Below are positions 36,715 through 47,515 of a stretch of DNA of 64,000 nt, in pieces. Within the stretch, counting starts at the first letter, position 1; each line of letters starts with the position of its first letter. Under the pieces are notes generated by a model, which worked only from the letters and a program-made list of their open reading frames with translations, had not been told where the DNA came from and ran no database searches. The stretch is taken from positions 1 through 64,000 of the forward strand of contig JAHLJT010002908.1 of assembly GCA_031308135.1 (NCBI GenBank). The letters are read 5' to 3'. A program made the position numbers and the translations under genes. Source of the DNA: Acheta domesticus (Eukaryota; Arthropoda; Insecta; Orthoptera; Gryllidae).

Positions 36715-36815
36715 CAGCTAATTCTTTTCCCGTTCCGCGACCCGAACTCAGATCCTCAGAGTCAACGTGCCAGCACTCATACCACTATTACAAGCAAGTG
36801 CCGTATAAAGCGAAC
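36715..36815 (-). repeat. tRNA-derived SINE copy 1
   Basis: On the minus strand an A-box-like TAGTGGTATGAGTGCTGG precedes a B-box-like GAGTTCGGGTC at tRNA-like spacing. It aligns closely with the copy at 37020-37115. No terminal repeats or tail border are clear. Confidence 0.6.
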
Positions 36816-37019
36816 TTTTATGCAGAGGCATAAAAGAGTACATGCCAAATTGATATAAAAAATAATTTGAGCCATGATATAAAAAATTCCATCAGAGATT
36901 ATTTTACTTTAACATTGAAATTCAAATTCAACTAGTGACGCAACCAAAGCACATTGCATTGTTTCTAAACTGCCCCGCAATATTATATTTTTATATAAAA
37001 CACCAAAAGTGTCTTCAAC

Positions 37020-37115
37020 CCGCAATTTGTTTCAATTCCCAGACCCGAAATCAGATCCTCAAAGTTAACGTGCCGGCACTTATACCACTACGCCACACTA
37101 GCACCGTATAGGGGA
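37020..37115 (-). repeat. tRNA-derived SINE copy 2
   Basis: Minus strand: GTGGCGTAGTGGTATAAG (A box) and GATTTCGGGTC (B box) with GGCACGTTAACTTTGAGGAT between. Same orientation as copy 1, about 300 bp away. Confidence 0.6.
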
Positions 37116-37369
37116 ACACAGCCATAAAATGGCAAATACATGATAGGAAAACAATTGATACGATGGCACATACGTTTTACAATTCCAAGAAGAGATGTGG
37201 AAAGTTGTTAAAAGGTTAAAAATTCGAAAATTACATACACACACTTGCAGTTTATTTATCGTAATTATCAATATTTGTGATACGAATGGTTCCAAACGGT
37301 TTTCAATAAAGTGTCTAGAATTCTCAATTATTTCCTGCGACTACAGAGAATTGTAACAAATAATACTCC

Positions 37370-39110
37370 AAGACCAGGGGCCCTCTTCTCAACCGCTCGT
37401 GATCATCTCGAACGTTCGTATTTGACGTCATCACGAATGAAATGCGAGTTTCCGTATTCTTAACCGCTCGACCCATCTCGAGTGGTCGTGATTTCCGTTC
37501 GTATTATCACGAGTGGGGTTTGGAGCTGCGAGATTCATCACGAATGGTAAACGGCATTAACATAACTTCATTATCTTCACATTCCGAGGGAAGGTGCGTT
37601 AAATTATAGTAACCACTTATCGTATTTTTATCTAATAACTTTGTATGCTCATAAGTGTTACTTAATATAATATAAACTACGATTTGTATATGAAATTTAT
37701 AATATATCTTTTCGAATAATATATGTATAATGTAAATTTCCCTAATTAACATAAAAGCATTAGAATTATGTATTTTTCAGAAATGGATGAAATAGTCGCA
37801 TTAGAACTCTTAAGAGTCATTAGCTAATGCAGAATACAATGCACAAGCATTGCCGAGACCTATTTCGACTATTCGCAATCCCATTAACGAACTTTCGAAC
37901 AGAGAATTCATTAAAACACTCAGAGTGTCCAAAGGGCTGTTCAATTTCATTACGTCAACTCAGAACGCTTACTTGAAGCCAGCTCATGCTCTTAAGTACA
38001 TAGATGCAGCTATGAAAGTGTGCTATTGTTTAATGAATCTTTTTTATTTTGCTCTAGGAAATTTTTAGTAAATTTCCTGTTATTTTGAACCTGTTTTTTT
38101 TGCTTGGATTGTAACTAGGTGATGATAGCATTGATGTTTTTTGCATCAGGAAGCTATCAAGGAGACATTGGTAATAATTGGTTCCTGGGTGTATCACAAC
38201 CATCTGTCAGCAGGTGTATTAAAGAAGTTGCTATTGCATTAAATCATCCTAGAATTTTCAAAGAATATATTAAATTTCCCCCAAATTTCAGGAACTCAAT
38301 TAAGTTCGATCAAAATTTTATCAAAAGTTCTCTCTCCCTGGACTAATTGCATGTATTAATTGAACCCACATTGCTATTTCCCCCCTGAAGTAAATCATCC
38401 ACGGTATCTTTATGTAAATCGGAAAGGATATCATTCGATAAATGTTCAGCTAGTACGTGATGCGAATTTAAAAATTTTAAATATTAATGCTAAATATCCT
38501 GGTTCTACACATGATTCATTTATATGGCAAAATTCCTAAGTAAATACAGTACTGAGAAACATTCATGCCCAAGGACACACAGACTATTTTTTGATTGGAG
38601 ATTCTGTATATGCTTTAAGGCCATGGCTAATAGTACCTTTTAATAATCCAGAGCCTAACTCACCCCAACAAAACTTCAACAATAAACATAAAACTGTGAG
38701 AACAACTGTGGAATATTGTAATAGTGTTTTGAAAACTAGGTTTAGATGGTGTTTAAAACACGGTTTTACATTATAAACCAGAAAAAGCATGTATGATAAT
38801 AAATGCTTGTGCTGTATTACACAACCTTTGTATCATGCACAATGTTCCACTGGAAGATGAATTGGTGACTGATAATTTTAATTTTGGAATGTACAATGCT
38901 GAACCTCCATGTGAGGATGATGAAATGAGCCTTGTTAACAATGAGTTATTGGAGGGAAGAAGAGCAAGGCCGTTACTAGTTAATAGATATTTTACTTAAA
39001 AAAACTTACAGTGTATTGTTTTTATTTTATGTTTGTCTAATATTGGGAGAGCGCATCAGTTGATTTTGGCGAGACGAACGTTATGGTATGCTCGCTCGCT
39101 CGATGTTTGA
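37370..39110 (+). mobile_element. PIF/Harbinger element 1
   Basis: A HARBI1-like transposase (37784-38999) lies between candidate ends. The left end near 37378 (GGGGCCCTCTTCTCAACCGC) and the right end near 39125 (GGGGTACACTGTGTC, minus strand) share only a few terminal bases plus CTCG/AACGTTCG-rich subterminal sequence. The borders are therefore tentative. I did not find the TTA/TAA duplication expected for the family. Confidence 0.6.
37784..38999 (+). pseudogene. HARBI1-like Harbinger transposase
   Basis: DDE_Tnp_4-type transposase in consecutive open pieces. Starts MDEIVALELLRVIS at 37784; 37850-38068 holds the N-terminal domain; 38119-38346 has the HTH-like LGVSQPSVSRCIKEV; about 38440-38540 carries the first Asp and YPGSTHDSFIW; 38591-38776 carries the second Asp (IGDSVYALRPWLIVPF) and the Glu (VEYCNSVLKTRFR); 38793-38999 is the C-terminal tail (INACAVLHNLC). 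Several stops and frame changes break it, though most motifs remain. Confidence 0.85.
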
Positions 39111-41025
39111 AAAGACACAGTGTACCCCTCTTATTAGAAGATAATATAAAGAAATAAGCAATCTTAGAATAAATCGTTCACCTTTTTACCTCATTCTCAC
39201 ATGAAAACAGTAGCCTTCTTTAATTTGTATTGCACAAAATTTCACTCTTGCCTTTGACGCGTTTCCCGCGGGAAAGCGGTTAGTTCCTTGAAATGTTTTG
39301 TAAAAAGCGGCGCGGGTGCCAACTTTGCTAACTTAAACTGTTCTCATGGAACGTTCATGCGAGCTCACTGAAGCTCGTTCTCTGGGCGGAGCGACTACTT
39401 TGAAAAGCCTGTTTCGCCGTTTGAATTTGGCGACAATGCTGTCGTTGGTTTAAAAACGGAAATCTGGTGTGTCTAAATAATTTTCTTTGCAGCCAGAGTG
39501 CTTGGGAGTGGAATCCGGCCGGTGCTGCTCCCTTGCGAAGAGAGATGAAACTATTACGAGCAGCCCGCTAGGTCGAATGCTATTATGACTAACAAAGAAT
39601 CTTATATATCCGCTCTTTTCGCCACCAGCACGCGGTTTTGGAGGGAATTTTTTTATAAGTCCGACGTGGTACGTTTAAAATGCAAATTATGAGATAGTAA
39701 TAAAGGCCAAAGATTGATATTAAAAAACAATCTCCCGCCACAGCGCCAAGTATGAATCCTTTTTGATGCCAATTGCCAACAATAACAGTAAAAATTATTT
39801 TCTGGGCAATAATTGAGTAATTAATCTTTACGTCTATTCATGACTATTCTTATTGGTTAGATTTCATTGGGCACATTTTTTAAATGTCTTTGTGTTAGCT
39901 CTACAGTCTGCCGCCACAACTGTATTTATCTAATTCATTTTAGGGATATAAATGAGTAGTTAATAAGTAATTAATATGTAATCAAGCCATTTACATTCTT
40001 TCGATTGTGCGATTGTGGCAGTGTCACCTTGATGCGCCTGAATATGTACCCCCACCCATCTTTCTCTGTTGCATCATAAATATGGAGCATTAGGATTTAG
40101 AATCTGCTGTTGTGTGCATCCTACTACAAACATGATTATTACAAAAATACTTGAAACATTCTTTGAACACATTTATTTAAAATATGTAACAAGCTTTACA
40201 ATTTCTTATTAAAAACATCAGGGCACAGGACGAGTCCGACGCCTGGGATGGTGACTAATGTCAAAAATGAAAAAAAATTTGCTACTAGTCACATGTTCTC
40301 TAAGAGCTACAAAAAAATTAAAAAAAGCTATTTTTGTATTGAAAATAGAAAACCTCAAGATGAGCAAATGTTTCCATCTATTCCGTAAACTTTACATCCA
40401 ATTAACACATTTTTCATTGTTATATTTTGTTAATATATATTGTTAATATTTCAAAATAACACTGAACTATATATTTAAAAAAACAGTAATAATGATGTTT
40501 CTAATAATGAAGGTATTGGCAACATATTTGTTTATATCAACCATCTCAAGTAATAAGAATTTACTTTAGCTGATACATTATTACCCTGTTAAAATTATTT
40601 CTTGAATCAATCAACATGCGGCTGATCATGTTCTAAAAACATGCAAAAATTATTTTAAGTTGGAAACGGAACATTTTTTGTTATTTCTGGAAGAACAGTA
40701 CAACCTTCAGTGTTAATAGAGATAATGAAATGATGTATGTGTGTGAAGTATACTGAGTATTTTCAGGGTAAACCGTAGAAAGCAAAATAAATATTTTGCT
40801 AAATAAACTAATGATATATCTTTATAAAAATATATTTTTTATAATTTATCAATGTATTATGAATATCGATATTTCCACCAGAAAGCTGAAATATGATTTA
40901 CTGATTTTCATGATCAGAACAATTTTTATATTGATACCTGGCAAAAAATAATTTTATAGGATAAAATAAATTATTTCCTTCCTATGAAATGCTTAACCAG
41001 TGACAACCTTGATAATATATTTTGT
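39111..41025. other. No gene identified
   Basis: GC-richer to about 39560, then very AT-rich. No known domain or repeat border. Confidence 0.35.
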
Positions 41026-41698
41026 GAAAAGAGAGAGAAAGAGAGAGAAGGGGAAGAAGGTGAGGACAGAGGGGGACGAGAGAGAAAGAAGGCGAAGAGA
41101 GAGGGAGGAGAAAGGCGAAAGAGAGAGAGAAAGAGAAAGGCGAGGAGAGAGAAGGAGAAAGGCAAAGCGAGAGCGAGGGAGAAGGAGAAAGGCGAAGAGA
41201 GAGAGGGAGAAGGAGAAAGGCGAAGAGAGAGACAGGGAAAAGGAGAAAGGCGGAGAGAGAGAGGGAGAAGGAGAAAGGCGAAAAGAGAGAGAAGGAGGAA
41301 GGCGAGGAGAGAGAGAGAAAAGGAGAAAGGCGAAGAGAGAGAGGGAGAAGGAGAAAGGCGAAGAGAGAGGGAGAAGGAGAAAGGCGAAGAGAGAGAGAGG
41401 GAGAAGGAGAAAGGCGAAGGGAGAGAGAGGGAGAAGGAGAAAGGCGAAGAGAAAGTGGGAAAAGGAGAAAGGTGAAGAGAGAGAGGGAAAAGGAGAAAGG
41501 CGAAGAGAGAGAGAGAGAGGGAGAAGGAGAAAGGCGAAGAGAGAGAGAGGGAGAAGGAGAAAGGCGAAGAGAGAGAGGGTAAAGAAGGACGGTGAAGAGA
41601 GGCACGAGATCCTTCTCCCTCTCTTCCGCTTTCTCCTGCCTCTCTTTCTCTTCCGCGAAGGCGAAGAGAGAGGAGAAAGGAGACAGACAGAGGGAGAA
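41026..41698. repeat. Purine-rich minisatellite
   Basis: About 19 units of 24-32 bp resembling GAGAGGGAGAAGGAGAAAGGCGAA fill 41026-41605; nearly all bases are purines except one C or T per unit. A short pyrimidine-rich stretch (41612-41656) and a second purine run (to 41698) form an inverted arrangement at the end. Long Glu/Arg/Lys or Ser/Leu/Phe frames here are repeat artefacts. Confidence 0.9.
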
Positions 41699-42700
41699 TG
41701 GTGCGTGGAGGGGCATTAGGATGATACATTTAAGCCTCTTTTAGTAACTTCCACAACACATTCAAGAGGTTTCAATCAACCTAAGTTCAAAACGATAGTC
41801 AAGGAAGAAATATTTATTTATTTTCCAACAGTTGAACTTCATCTGCGGTAAGACGATCCCGAAAAGGGCCCATTTCAACTTTTCGATTTTAATTGCCCAT
41901 GATTGGTTTATAACTCTGTTATTACTATAAAACGCTTTTGGGCGGATTTAATCTAACAACTCATGAGTGGAATAGTCGAAGCTAAAACCAGAGCGCAAAG
42001 GTTCCACTACGTGTGACTGAGTTGTAGACACCTTTGGCCTTTGCGAATAACTTCAGACGTCTTTGAGTCTACCCAACGCATTTTGCGCCTAAATGCTTTG
42101 TTGGACAACAGTTTTTTCTAGCGAAAGAAGATCTTAATTATTTACGAAATACTAAAAGAAAATGTGATTAAAGGCTTCAGACTCAGGATGTGCTATCAAA
42201 CTGATCTGAACCCCACACGTTAATAATTTCCCAACGAAAAACGCAATGGTCGTTGTTCTTGTGACAGCCGGGAGAGGAACCCTCCGAGAGCGAATTGGAA
42301 GTCACGTGCTGGCGCCATGACCTGCCGTGCCAACTAGCATGCGTCTCGCGCCACAAACTGCCAGGCGCCTCTGCCCCGAGGGGAGACGCAGCCGCTGCCA
42401 CGATCTGTGGCGCGCGGTGTTGCTTTCTGTAAAAGTCTTTGATCAAATGCTCCATCAAATGTAAATTTTATAAAACCCAGCTTCCGCGCAATAAAATCGG
42501 TAATTTTATGTAAAAAATGAAATAAGTAATCCTATTTACATTCAATAATTTTGCGTTGCCACCAACCAGGTTTCGCCAATGCGAGATGCCAATATTTAAT
42601 AATAATGCACTTTATTGTATATTAGTGATTATTGGAATAAATTTTTGTGGTATCCACTAAAATCCCGTATTTCTACTGTTATTTTGTAGGATTCCAGAAA
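41699..42700. other. No gene identified
   Basis: Includes a short GC-rich patch (42240-42430). A minus-strand frame of 91 codons at 42183-42458 has no recognisable domain. Confidence 0.35.
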
Positions 42701-42774
42701 TGATATAATATTGGCAGAGGTGGTTATACCTTCGAATGTAGACACACCTTCAGCTCAAAGCACATAAAAAAAGA

Positions 42775-42980
42775 GAAGTAGGACAGCAGAGGACGATTTG
42801 CTGATGAAAGCAAATATTTTAAATAATGCAGTAGATGATGAGTGGGAAGTATTTTGACGTTTTATTGCCAGTGAAATCAGAAATTTAAAATCCGAAGATG
42901 CAAAAAAGAGAGCTAAAAGAAGTATACAAATGACCGTTTTTGAATTGCAGGGATGAGGAGAATTCTTAAATGTTGACAAA
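42775..42980 (+). pseudogene. Harbinger accessory protein, BESS-like C-terminus
   Basis: One phase reads NAVDDEWEVF, then a stop, then RFIASEIRNLKSEDAKKRA and IQMTVFELQ. This is the pattern of the BESS motif that ends MADF-type DNA-binding partners of Harbinger transposases. The N-terminal MADF domain is not readable upstream. Confidence 0.5.
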
Positions 42981-43098
42981 TTTTCAATTTACTTTACATG
43001 TTATGTTAAAAATATATGTTACTAATATAAGTTATAGGTTCAATGCAACTATGGAAAAAGAAATGTCAGAATAAGATTTTTATTTATTGCACAATGTG

Positions 43099-43880
43099 TT
43101 ATACATAATTATACTGATAATGCAATTCATCCATGCGAGTCACAAAGTAATCTTTAAAAGAGTTCCTAATTTCTTGTGCTCTGAAGGTAGCGTTGTGGCA
43201 ACCAACACTACCAAGTGTAACATGTTTATTCTTGGGCAATTCCATTTCTCTCCATGAACCATGCTGTATTTCCCCAGTCTCTGAGTTTTCTTTGTCAATT
43301 ATTGAAACAGAAGGATAATTATATTTTCCTCGATTTCAGTCATTAGGTAATTATGGAGGCAGCATATAGCCCTGACTACCTGATCCACTCTCTGTGGTTC
43401 CAAGAGCAGTGGTTGTCTCAATACTCTGAACTTATTTGCAATAATTCCAAATGACTTCTCTACTACTCCCCTGACCCCCTGTAATAAAATGACCCGTGAC
43501 AACCAGTAATTAAAAACCCTTGAACCAATATCCATGTTTGGGTTTACTTTTGAAAATGGTTTTAATAAATAGTGTCTGAGAGGGAAAGCCTCATCAGCAA
43601 CTATAACATGATGTACTGCTATGCTTTGCCATGGAAGATCTTGCACACCAAGTTTGCCAACATTTGAAATAAACTTGGTAAACCTGATGAAGGAAATCCT
43701 CCACCATCTGATGTTCTTCCATTACACCCAATGTTCACAGCTAAAAACTTTGCTACTAATTTACAACTTATATGAACCATGTTTATCCAATTTATTATTC
43801 CAGTGTCACAAAATACGATTTTCTCTGCCAAGAAATCACCTAATTTCTGCCGCAGACTTATACTAATAATACTATACGTA
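43099..43880 (-). pseudogene. Harbinger transposase, nearly complete C-terminal half
   Basis: Minus strand. 43831-43619 has FLAVNIGCNGRTSDGG (first catalytic Asp in another phase). 43646-43299 has VIVADEAFPLRHYLLKPFS with the second Asp and VVEKSFGIIANKFRVLRQPL with the Glu, then VVRAICCLHNYL. After a frame change near 43310 an open tail runs to a stop at 43099 (KNKHVTLGSVGCHNAT). Only a few frame breaks separate well-kept motifs, so it is younger than element 1's copy. Confidence 0.85.
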
Positions 43881-43890
43881 ATTTTATCAC

Positions 43891-44480
43891 GGAAATGTAA
43901 AAATTCCTTACTACGTACGTAGCAAGGTGAAAAAGTAAAACATTGTGCCTTCTTCGCCCCTATGTAACACTGGGTAGTACTGCTTCAAACCCATCCTCCC
44001 CACTTGGCGTTAAGTAATTGATGGATAAAGAAGATAATGGAAGGAAACGTAGAAAATTATTATAATACTTAAAAGTAATTTTCCTCTTTTCTAATAATCG
44101 AATAAACATTAGAACGAGAAATAGAGAGTTCGTTCATAACACAAAAAGTAAATACAATATTAAAATATATTATCTTTATATATTTTTCATTAAATACATT
44201 TAATATGAGTACTAACTTATTATATTTTTTACTTAAATTACATTTTCAATCTTTTTCAAAACAGACAACACAAGGAACGATAATTTTTCATTAATCAGAA
44301 GTAATTCATTTAGTAAATCCACAAATTTATTTCATGAACTACATTAAATTATATTGAAGCAAATAAATACAAATTCAAAATATTAATGGGAAGAATGTAT
44401 TATTATTTCTATAGCATTAATATTATATAACAATTTTTTTAATATTTACGTTCCTAGATTGTTCATTAAAAACGGATTTT
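43891..44480. other. AT-rich stretch, nothing identified
   Basis: Very AT-rich; no frame or repeat recognised. It may include the 5' end of Harbinger element 2. Confidence 0.4.
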
Positions 44481-44491
44481 AAGCAGAAGTC

Positions 44492-45400
44492 TTAAATGTA
44501 GTTGAAGCTGAATAGGAGGAGGCTTATAGCCAACAAACTGGACTTGGAAGCACAGTTTTTGTTCACATTACCAAGGAGATTTCTTGAAGTGGTCTCAGAC
44601 GGTGGTGCGATGGAATTAACATATCTTTCATTCGAAGTGTCATTGGTAAGTACACGCAACGAAGTCAGAAGTGTAGTAGTTGCTATCATTAGCAGTTGTA
44701 TCTATTGAAATAGCGGTGCCGCAAATTGGCAGCCAATTTTTCTCACTAACGTTGACATTGTTCTTGTTATTCATTACAGCTGAAATATTATCTGAAGGTG
44801 GAGCCAATTTATCTGAAGCAAGTCACTGTAGCTCTTGAAAGAAACAGCAGCGAACATGCTGCAGACTTCAGAGGGAAATTGATTTGTGTCAGTAGTACTG
44901 TAATTATTGGAGTCGTTAGCCAATACAGTATCTTAAACTTTGGAATCTGGAGTAGGCAACATATCTGCTTCAGTGCTATAATTACTATGAAATATGGCAG
45001 TCATTGGAGCCGAAATGTCCGAGGCAGAGAACCAGCTTGCTACAGTATTGTTACCGTGGCCCTCAACAGATGCAGCAGCTGAAGCATTAGCGACTGCGTG
45101 AGGTGGCCATCCCTTCTGAGACCTGTAGTTATCGACCTCAGAGAGGCTACATGAAATATTGGTATCTGGTACAGAAAAAAATAGGACTCAACACACTTTC
45201 TGAAATCCATGGAAGACGCGATGTGAAACGTCTCAAAGAAAGAAACCAACCTGTCTCCTTTCTGCAATTATTTCAGACTTTATCAGACTTAGCAGCTTCG
45301 ACCTCGTTTTTTGCAATAGATATAGAGCTAGCAGAAGTATAACTACGGTTTCGTTTAGTACAGAATGTCAGCAGAAACTTCACCTCCTAAATTAGGTAAC
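44492..45400 (-). pseudogene. Degraded Asn/Ser/Thr-rich repeat-containing coding sequence
   Basis: Downstream of the two-exon gene the minus strand carries protein-like pieces in changing phases. They repeat a motif: VLANDSNNYSTTD (near 44910), TTANDSNYYTSD (near 44670) and VLTNDTSNERY (near 44640), like VLANNNDSYTSD in exon 2 of that gene. A companion motif recurs as SWLPNLGGEVS (near 45390) and NWLPICGTAIS (near 44725). The last piece, 44689-44492, ends in a hydrophobic run (SLLAISLLLFSF). It may be the decayed remainder of a larger mucin-like ectodomain. Confidence 0.45.
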
Positions 45401-45405
45401 CAACT

Positions 45406-45789
45406 TTAATCACTGGTGTAACTATCATTGTTATTGGCAAGTACATCAGTCGAAAAGTTGCTGAGTCTGGTCGATAACCAATCGATATCTGGAAAAAGAA
45501 ATACATCTTTGTCATTCGAAGGAATTTTAAGAGTGCTGTCGACTGGAGAAACCAACTAACCTGTTTCAGTAATGTACTGCTTATCAGGATTGTTCGTTGA
45601 ATCATGGCCGCTGGATATTTGCCGTTTCCTTGATTCAAATTGCAGTACTTGAACAGCGTACAAAATACCGACGAAAAGCAGCACCAATCCAGTGATGCGA
45701 ATGAACACCTTATATTCTTGCTGGGTGAGAAATTTCAAAGCCCAAGGCTTGTTGGGCATAAAGAAAAGAAGATCCGTGCCAGTAATCAT
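45406..45789 (-). CDS. Two-exon gene for a small type II membrane protein
   Basis: Exon 1 is 45789-45561 and exon 2 is 45488-45406, joined by a 72-nt intron with GTTAGT donor and a T-rich CCAG acceptor. The phase is preserved and the product is 103 residues. The N-terminal part is short and cytosolic-like, residues about 31-50 form one membrane span (ITGLVLLFVGILYAVQVL), and the rest is Ser/Asn-rich. This looks like the anchor-plus-stem of a type II membrane protein. The start codon has the favourable insect context ACAAAATG. Sequence beyond the stop is repeat-rich and degraded, so the gene may once have been longer. No family is recognised. Confidence 0.55.
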
Positions 45790-45854
45790 TTTGTAAACGT
45801 CTTTCGTTGACCCAACACGATACCAGTAAAGTCTAGTAGCTGACACAGAAGACC

Positions 45855-45890
45855 AACAACTGACGGTTGCAGCACCGACTTTATATGTAC
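45855..45890 (-). promoter_or_regulatory. TATA box and initiator of the two-exon gene
   Basis: Minus strand TATAAA (45885-45880) followed by TCAGTT (45863-45858), an insect-type initiator whose A lies 24 nt downstream of the first T of the TATA box. This is a little shorter than the usual spacing of about 30. The 5' leader would be 72 nt. Functional role is inferred. Confidence 0.45.
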
Positions 45891-45918
45891 GCGCAGTGGG
45901 CGGGGGAAAATGCCACAC

Positions 45919-46315
45919 GTATTAGTCGGACCAACTCCAACTACGAAAATCAAGTTGCAGTTTACCGAAAAACGTTTTGTGGTCAGTCTTGTTTGAAAAT
46001 ATCTGTAATACAAAAAATTACATAAATGTCACGTATAAATTATTTACAGTCAACCATTCTTCAAAAGAATTAGGGTTTACAGTGAGGCAGAGAACTAACT
46101 TTAAATCTCTAAAAACACTGACACTATTAGGTAATTATTTGGTATAATCCAAACTAAATTTTTTACTACATAAATTTAGACACCAATTATTCAAATTGAG
46201 ATAGTAATAGGGTAATATCCCCTAAAGTGGAGTACGATCCGAATATGAAATACCGAATTATCGGACTTGCAATGAGCTGACATGCGGTGACAAAATTTGG
46301 GAATTACTTCAATCA

Positions 46316-46317
<2 letters not shown>
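45919..46317. other. AT-rich stretch, nothing identified
   Basis: Upstream of the two-exon gene; nothing recognised before the (TA)n tract. Confidence 0.4.

Positions 46318-46369
<52 letters not shown>
46318..46369. repeat. (TA)n microsatellite
   Basis: About 25 TA units directly before the gypsy 5' LTR; the same (TA)n continues after the 3' LTR at 55190-55198, so the element inserted into it. Confidence 0.95.
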
Positions 46370-46371
<2 letters not shown>

Positions 46372-47495
46372 AAACGCACCGCGCCTCTAAATAGAAACGC
46401 GATACATTTCAACTTAAACAACCAGAGAACATACAAACGGCGCGAGCATAACTAGGCAGCATGGCAACACGGAGGGGAAGGGGGGCGTCACGTGGAGCGC
46501 GAGACACGAGGGGAGGACAGCGAGAAGTCGGTTGAGAAGGAGAGACGAGCGGAAGCCACGCTAGCGGACGGAGGTGGTGCGCGAGCGGTGCGAGTTATTT
46601 GGGGAAAAGTACCCCTAAGTGCTGAATAACTTAATAGACTTGCATAGTATTACATTTCGGACCGTTAAAGAAGTGTGATGCAGACCGAACAGCATTGGGA
46701 AGTCAACGGATAGAGTGTATGGTAAACCGAAGAGTGTGAAACCCGCCTGTAGCGTGAGCACATGCATCGCGAACGTAGGTTTTGGGGAAAGATAGAATGT
46801 GTAGTGCACGAGACAGTGACTGAACCAGTGATCATTTGTGAGACCGATCAAGCAGTGTCTGACGGGTTTTCAGTGTATAGGAACTTTCCATAATGAAACT
46901 GTATGATGACGCGTGAGGAGAACAAGAACACGTGGGTATAGGTTACCGATATTTCACCGGTGATTCAGAGAGTAATATAGTGTAACGTGTTTAGCATAAT
47001 CAGTTACAACCCAAATCTGGAGTTCAGACTGTCAGGACAAGCATAAGTTAATTAGATGCACTAGTGTAGAATATACGCGTGGAGCAGCGTGAGGGGCGAA
47101 CACTTGCCTACTCATCTCCGGCTGGGGGCCGAACGGCTCCGGGACCACGCGACGGGAGCCGAAGCCGCCGCCACCATCGGCGCCGGACCCCAACGAAGCG
47201 ACGTGACCCAGGTGGTAACAGGTATGATGCTAGCATTGAAGGTATTAAGTTTTGGTACCAAAACATAGTAATCATTGCATAGGGGATCAGTGTTCGAAAG
47301 TGTAATAGTGATATTAGATGAATAAACATCAAACTGTCGTTGTATAATAAACTGTATGTATTTATTGTACCCCGAACATCCCAGGGTCCACATTCGCGAA
47401 AAAGATCCCGAGCCCTGCCTGAAACAAACAAATTTATTGTACCGTGCCACTTCACGGGTAAGTCACGATTGACCCCGAGCAGGCGGTCCGTTACA
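46370..47495 (+). repeat. Gypsy 5' LTR
   Basis: Starts TGAAACGCACCGCGCC and ends GGTCCGTTACA. Contains AATAAA-type signals near 47318 and 47346. The short frames inside (for example 46615-46851 minus) recur in the other LTR at an offset of exactly 7694 bp and are not genes. Confidence 0.95.
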
Positions 47496-47497
47496 AT

Positions 47498-47515
47498 TGG
47501 CGCCCGAAAAGGTTG
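47498..47515 (+). other. Gypsy primer binding site
   Basis: TGGCGCCCGAA follows the 5' LTR after two bases. It matches the first 11 bases of the site complementary to the 3' end of lysine tRNA; agreement is weaker beyond that. Confidence 0.7.

Larger units (their letters stand above)
42770..43890. mobile_element. PIF/Harbinger element 2
   Basis: Two convergent coding parts typical of Harbinger elements: a MADF/BESS-like protein on the plus strand (about 42775-42980) and a DDE_Tnp_4 transposase on the minus strand (about 43880-43099). The terminal inverted repeats were not identified, so these borders cover only the coding core. The transposase differs from that of element 1. Confidence 0.7.

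Noticed and set aside
40971..41729. Frames of 160-250 codons, Glu/Arg/Lys-rich or Ser/Leu/Phe-rich, on both strands
   Set aside because: They are translations of the purine-rich minisatellite, not genes.
46191..46436. Minus-strand frame with repeated Tyr-Ile
   Set aside because: Translation of the (TA)n tract and the LTR edge.
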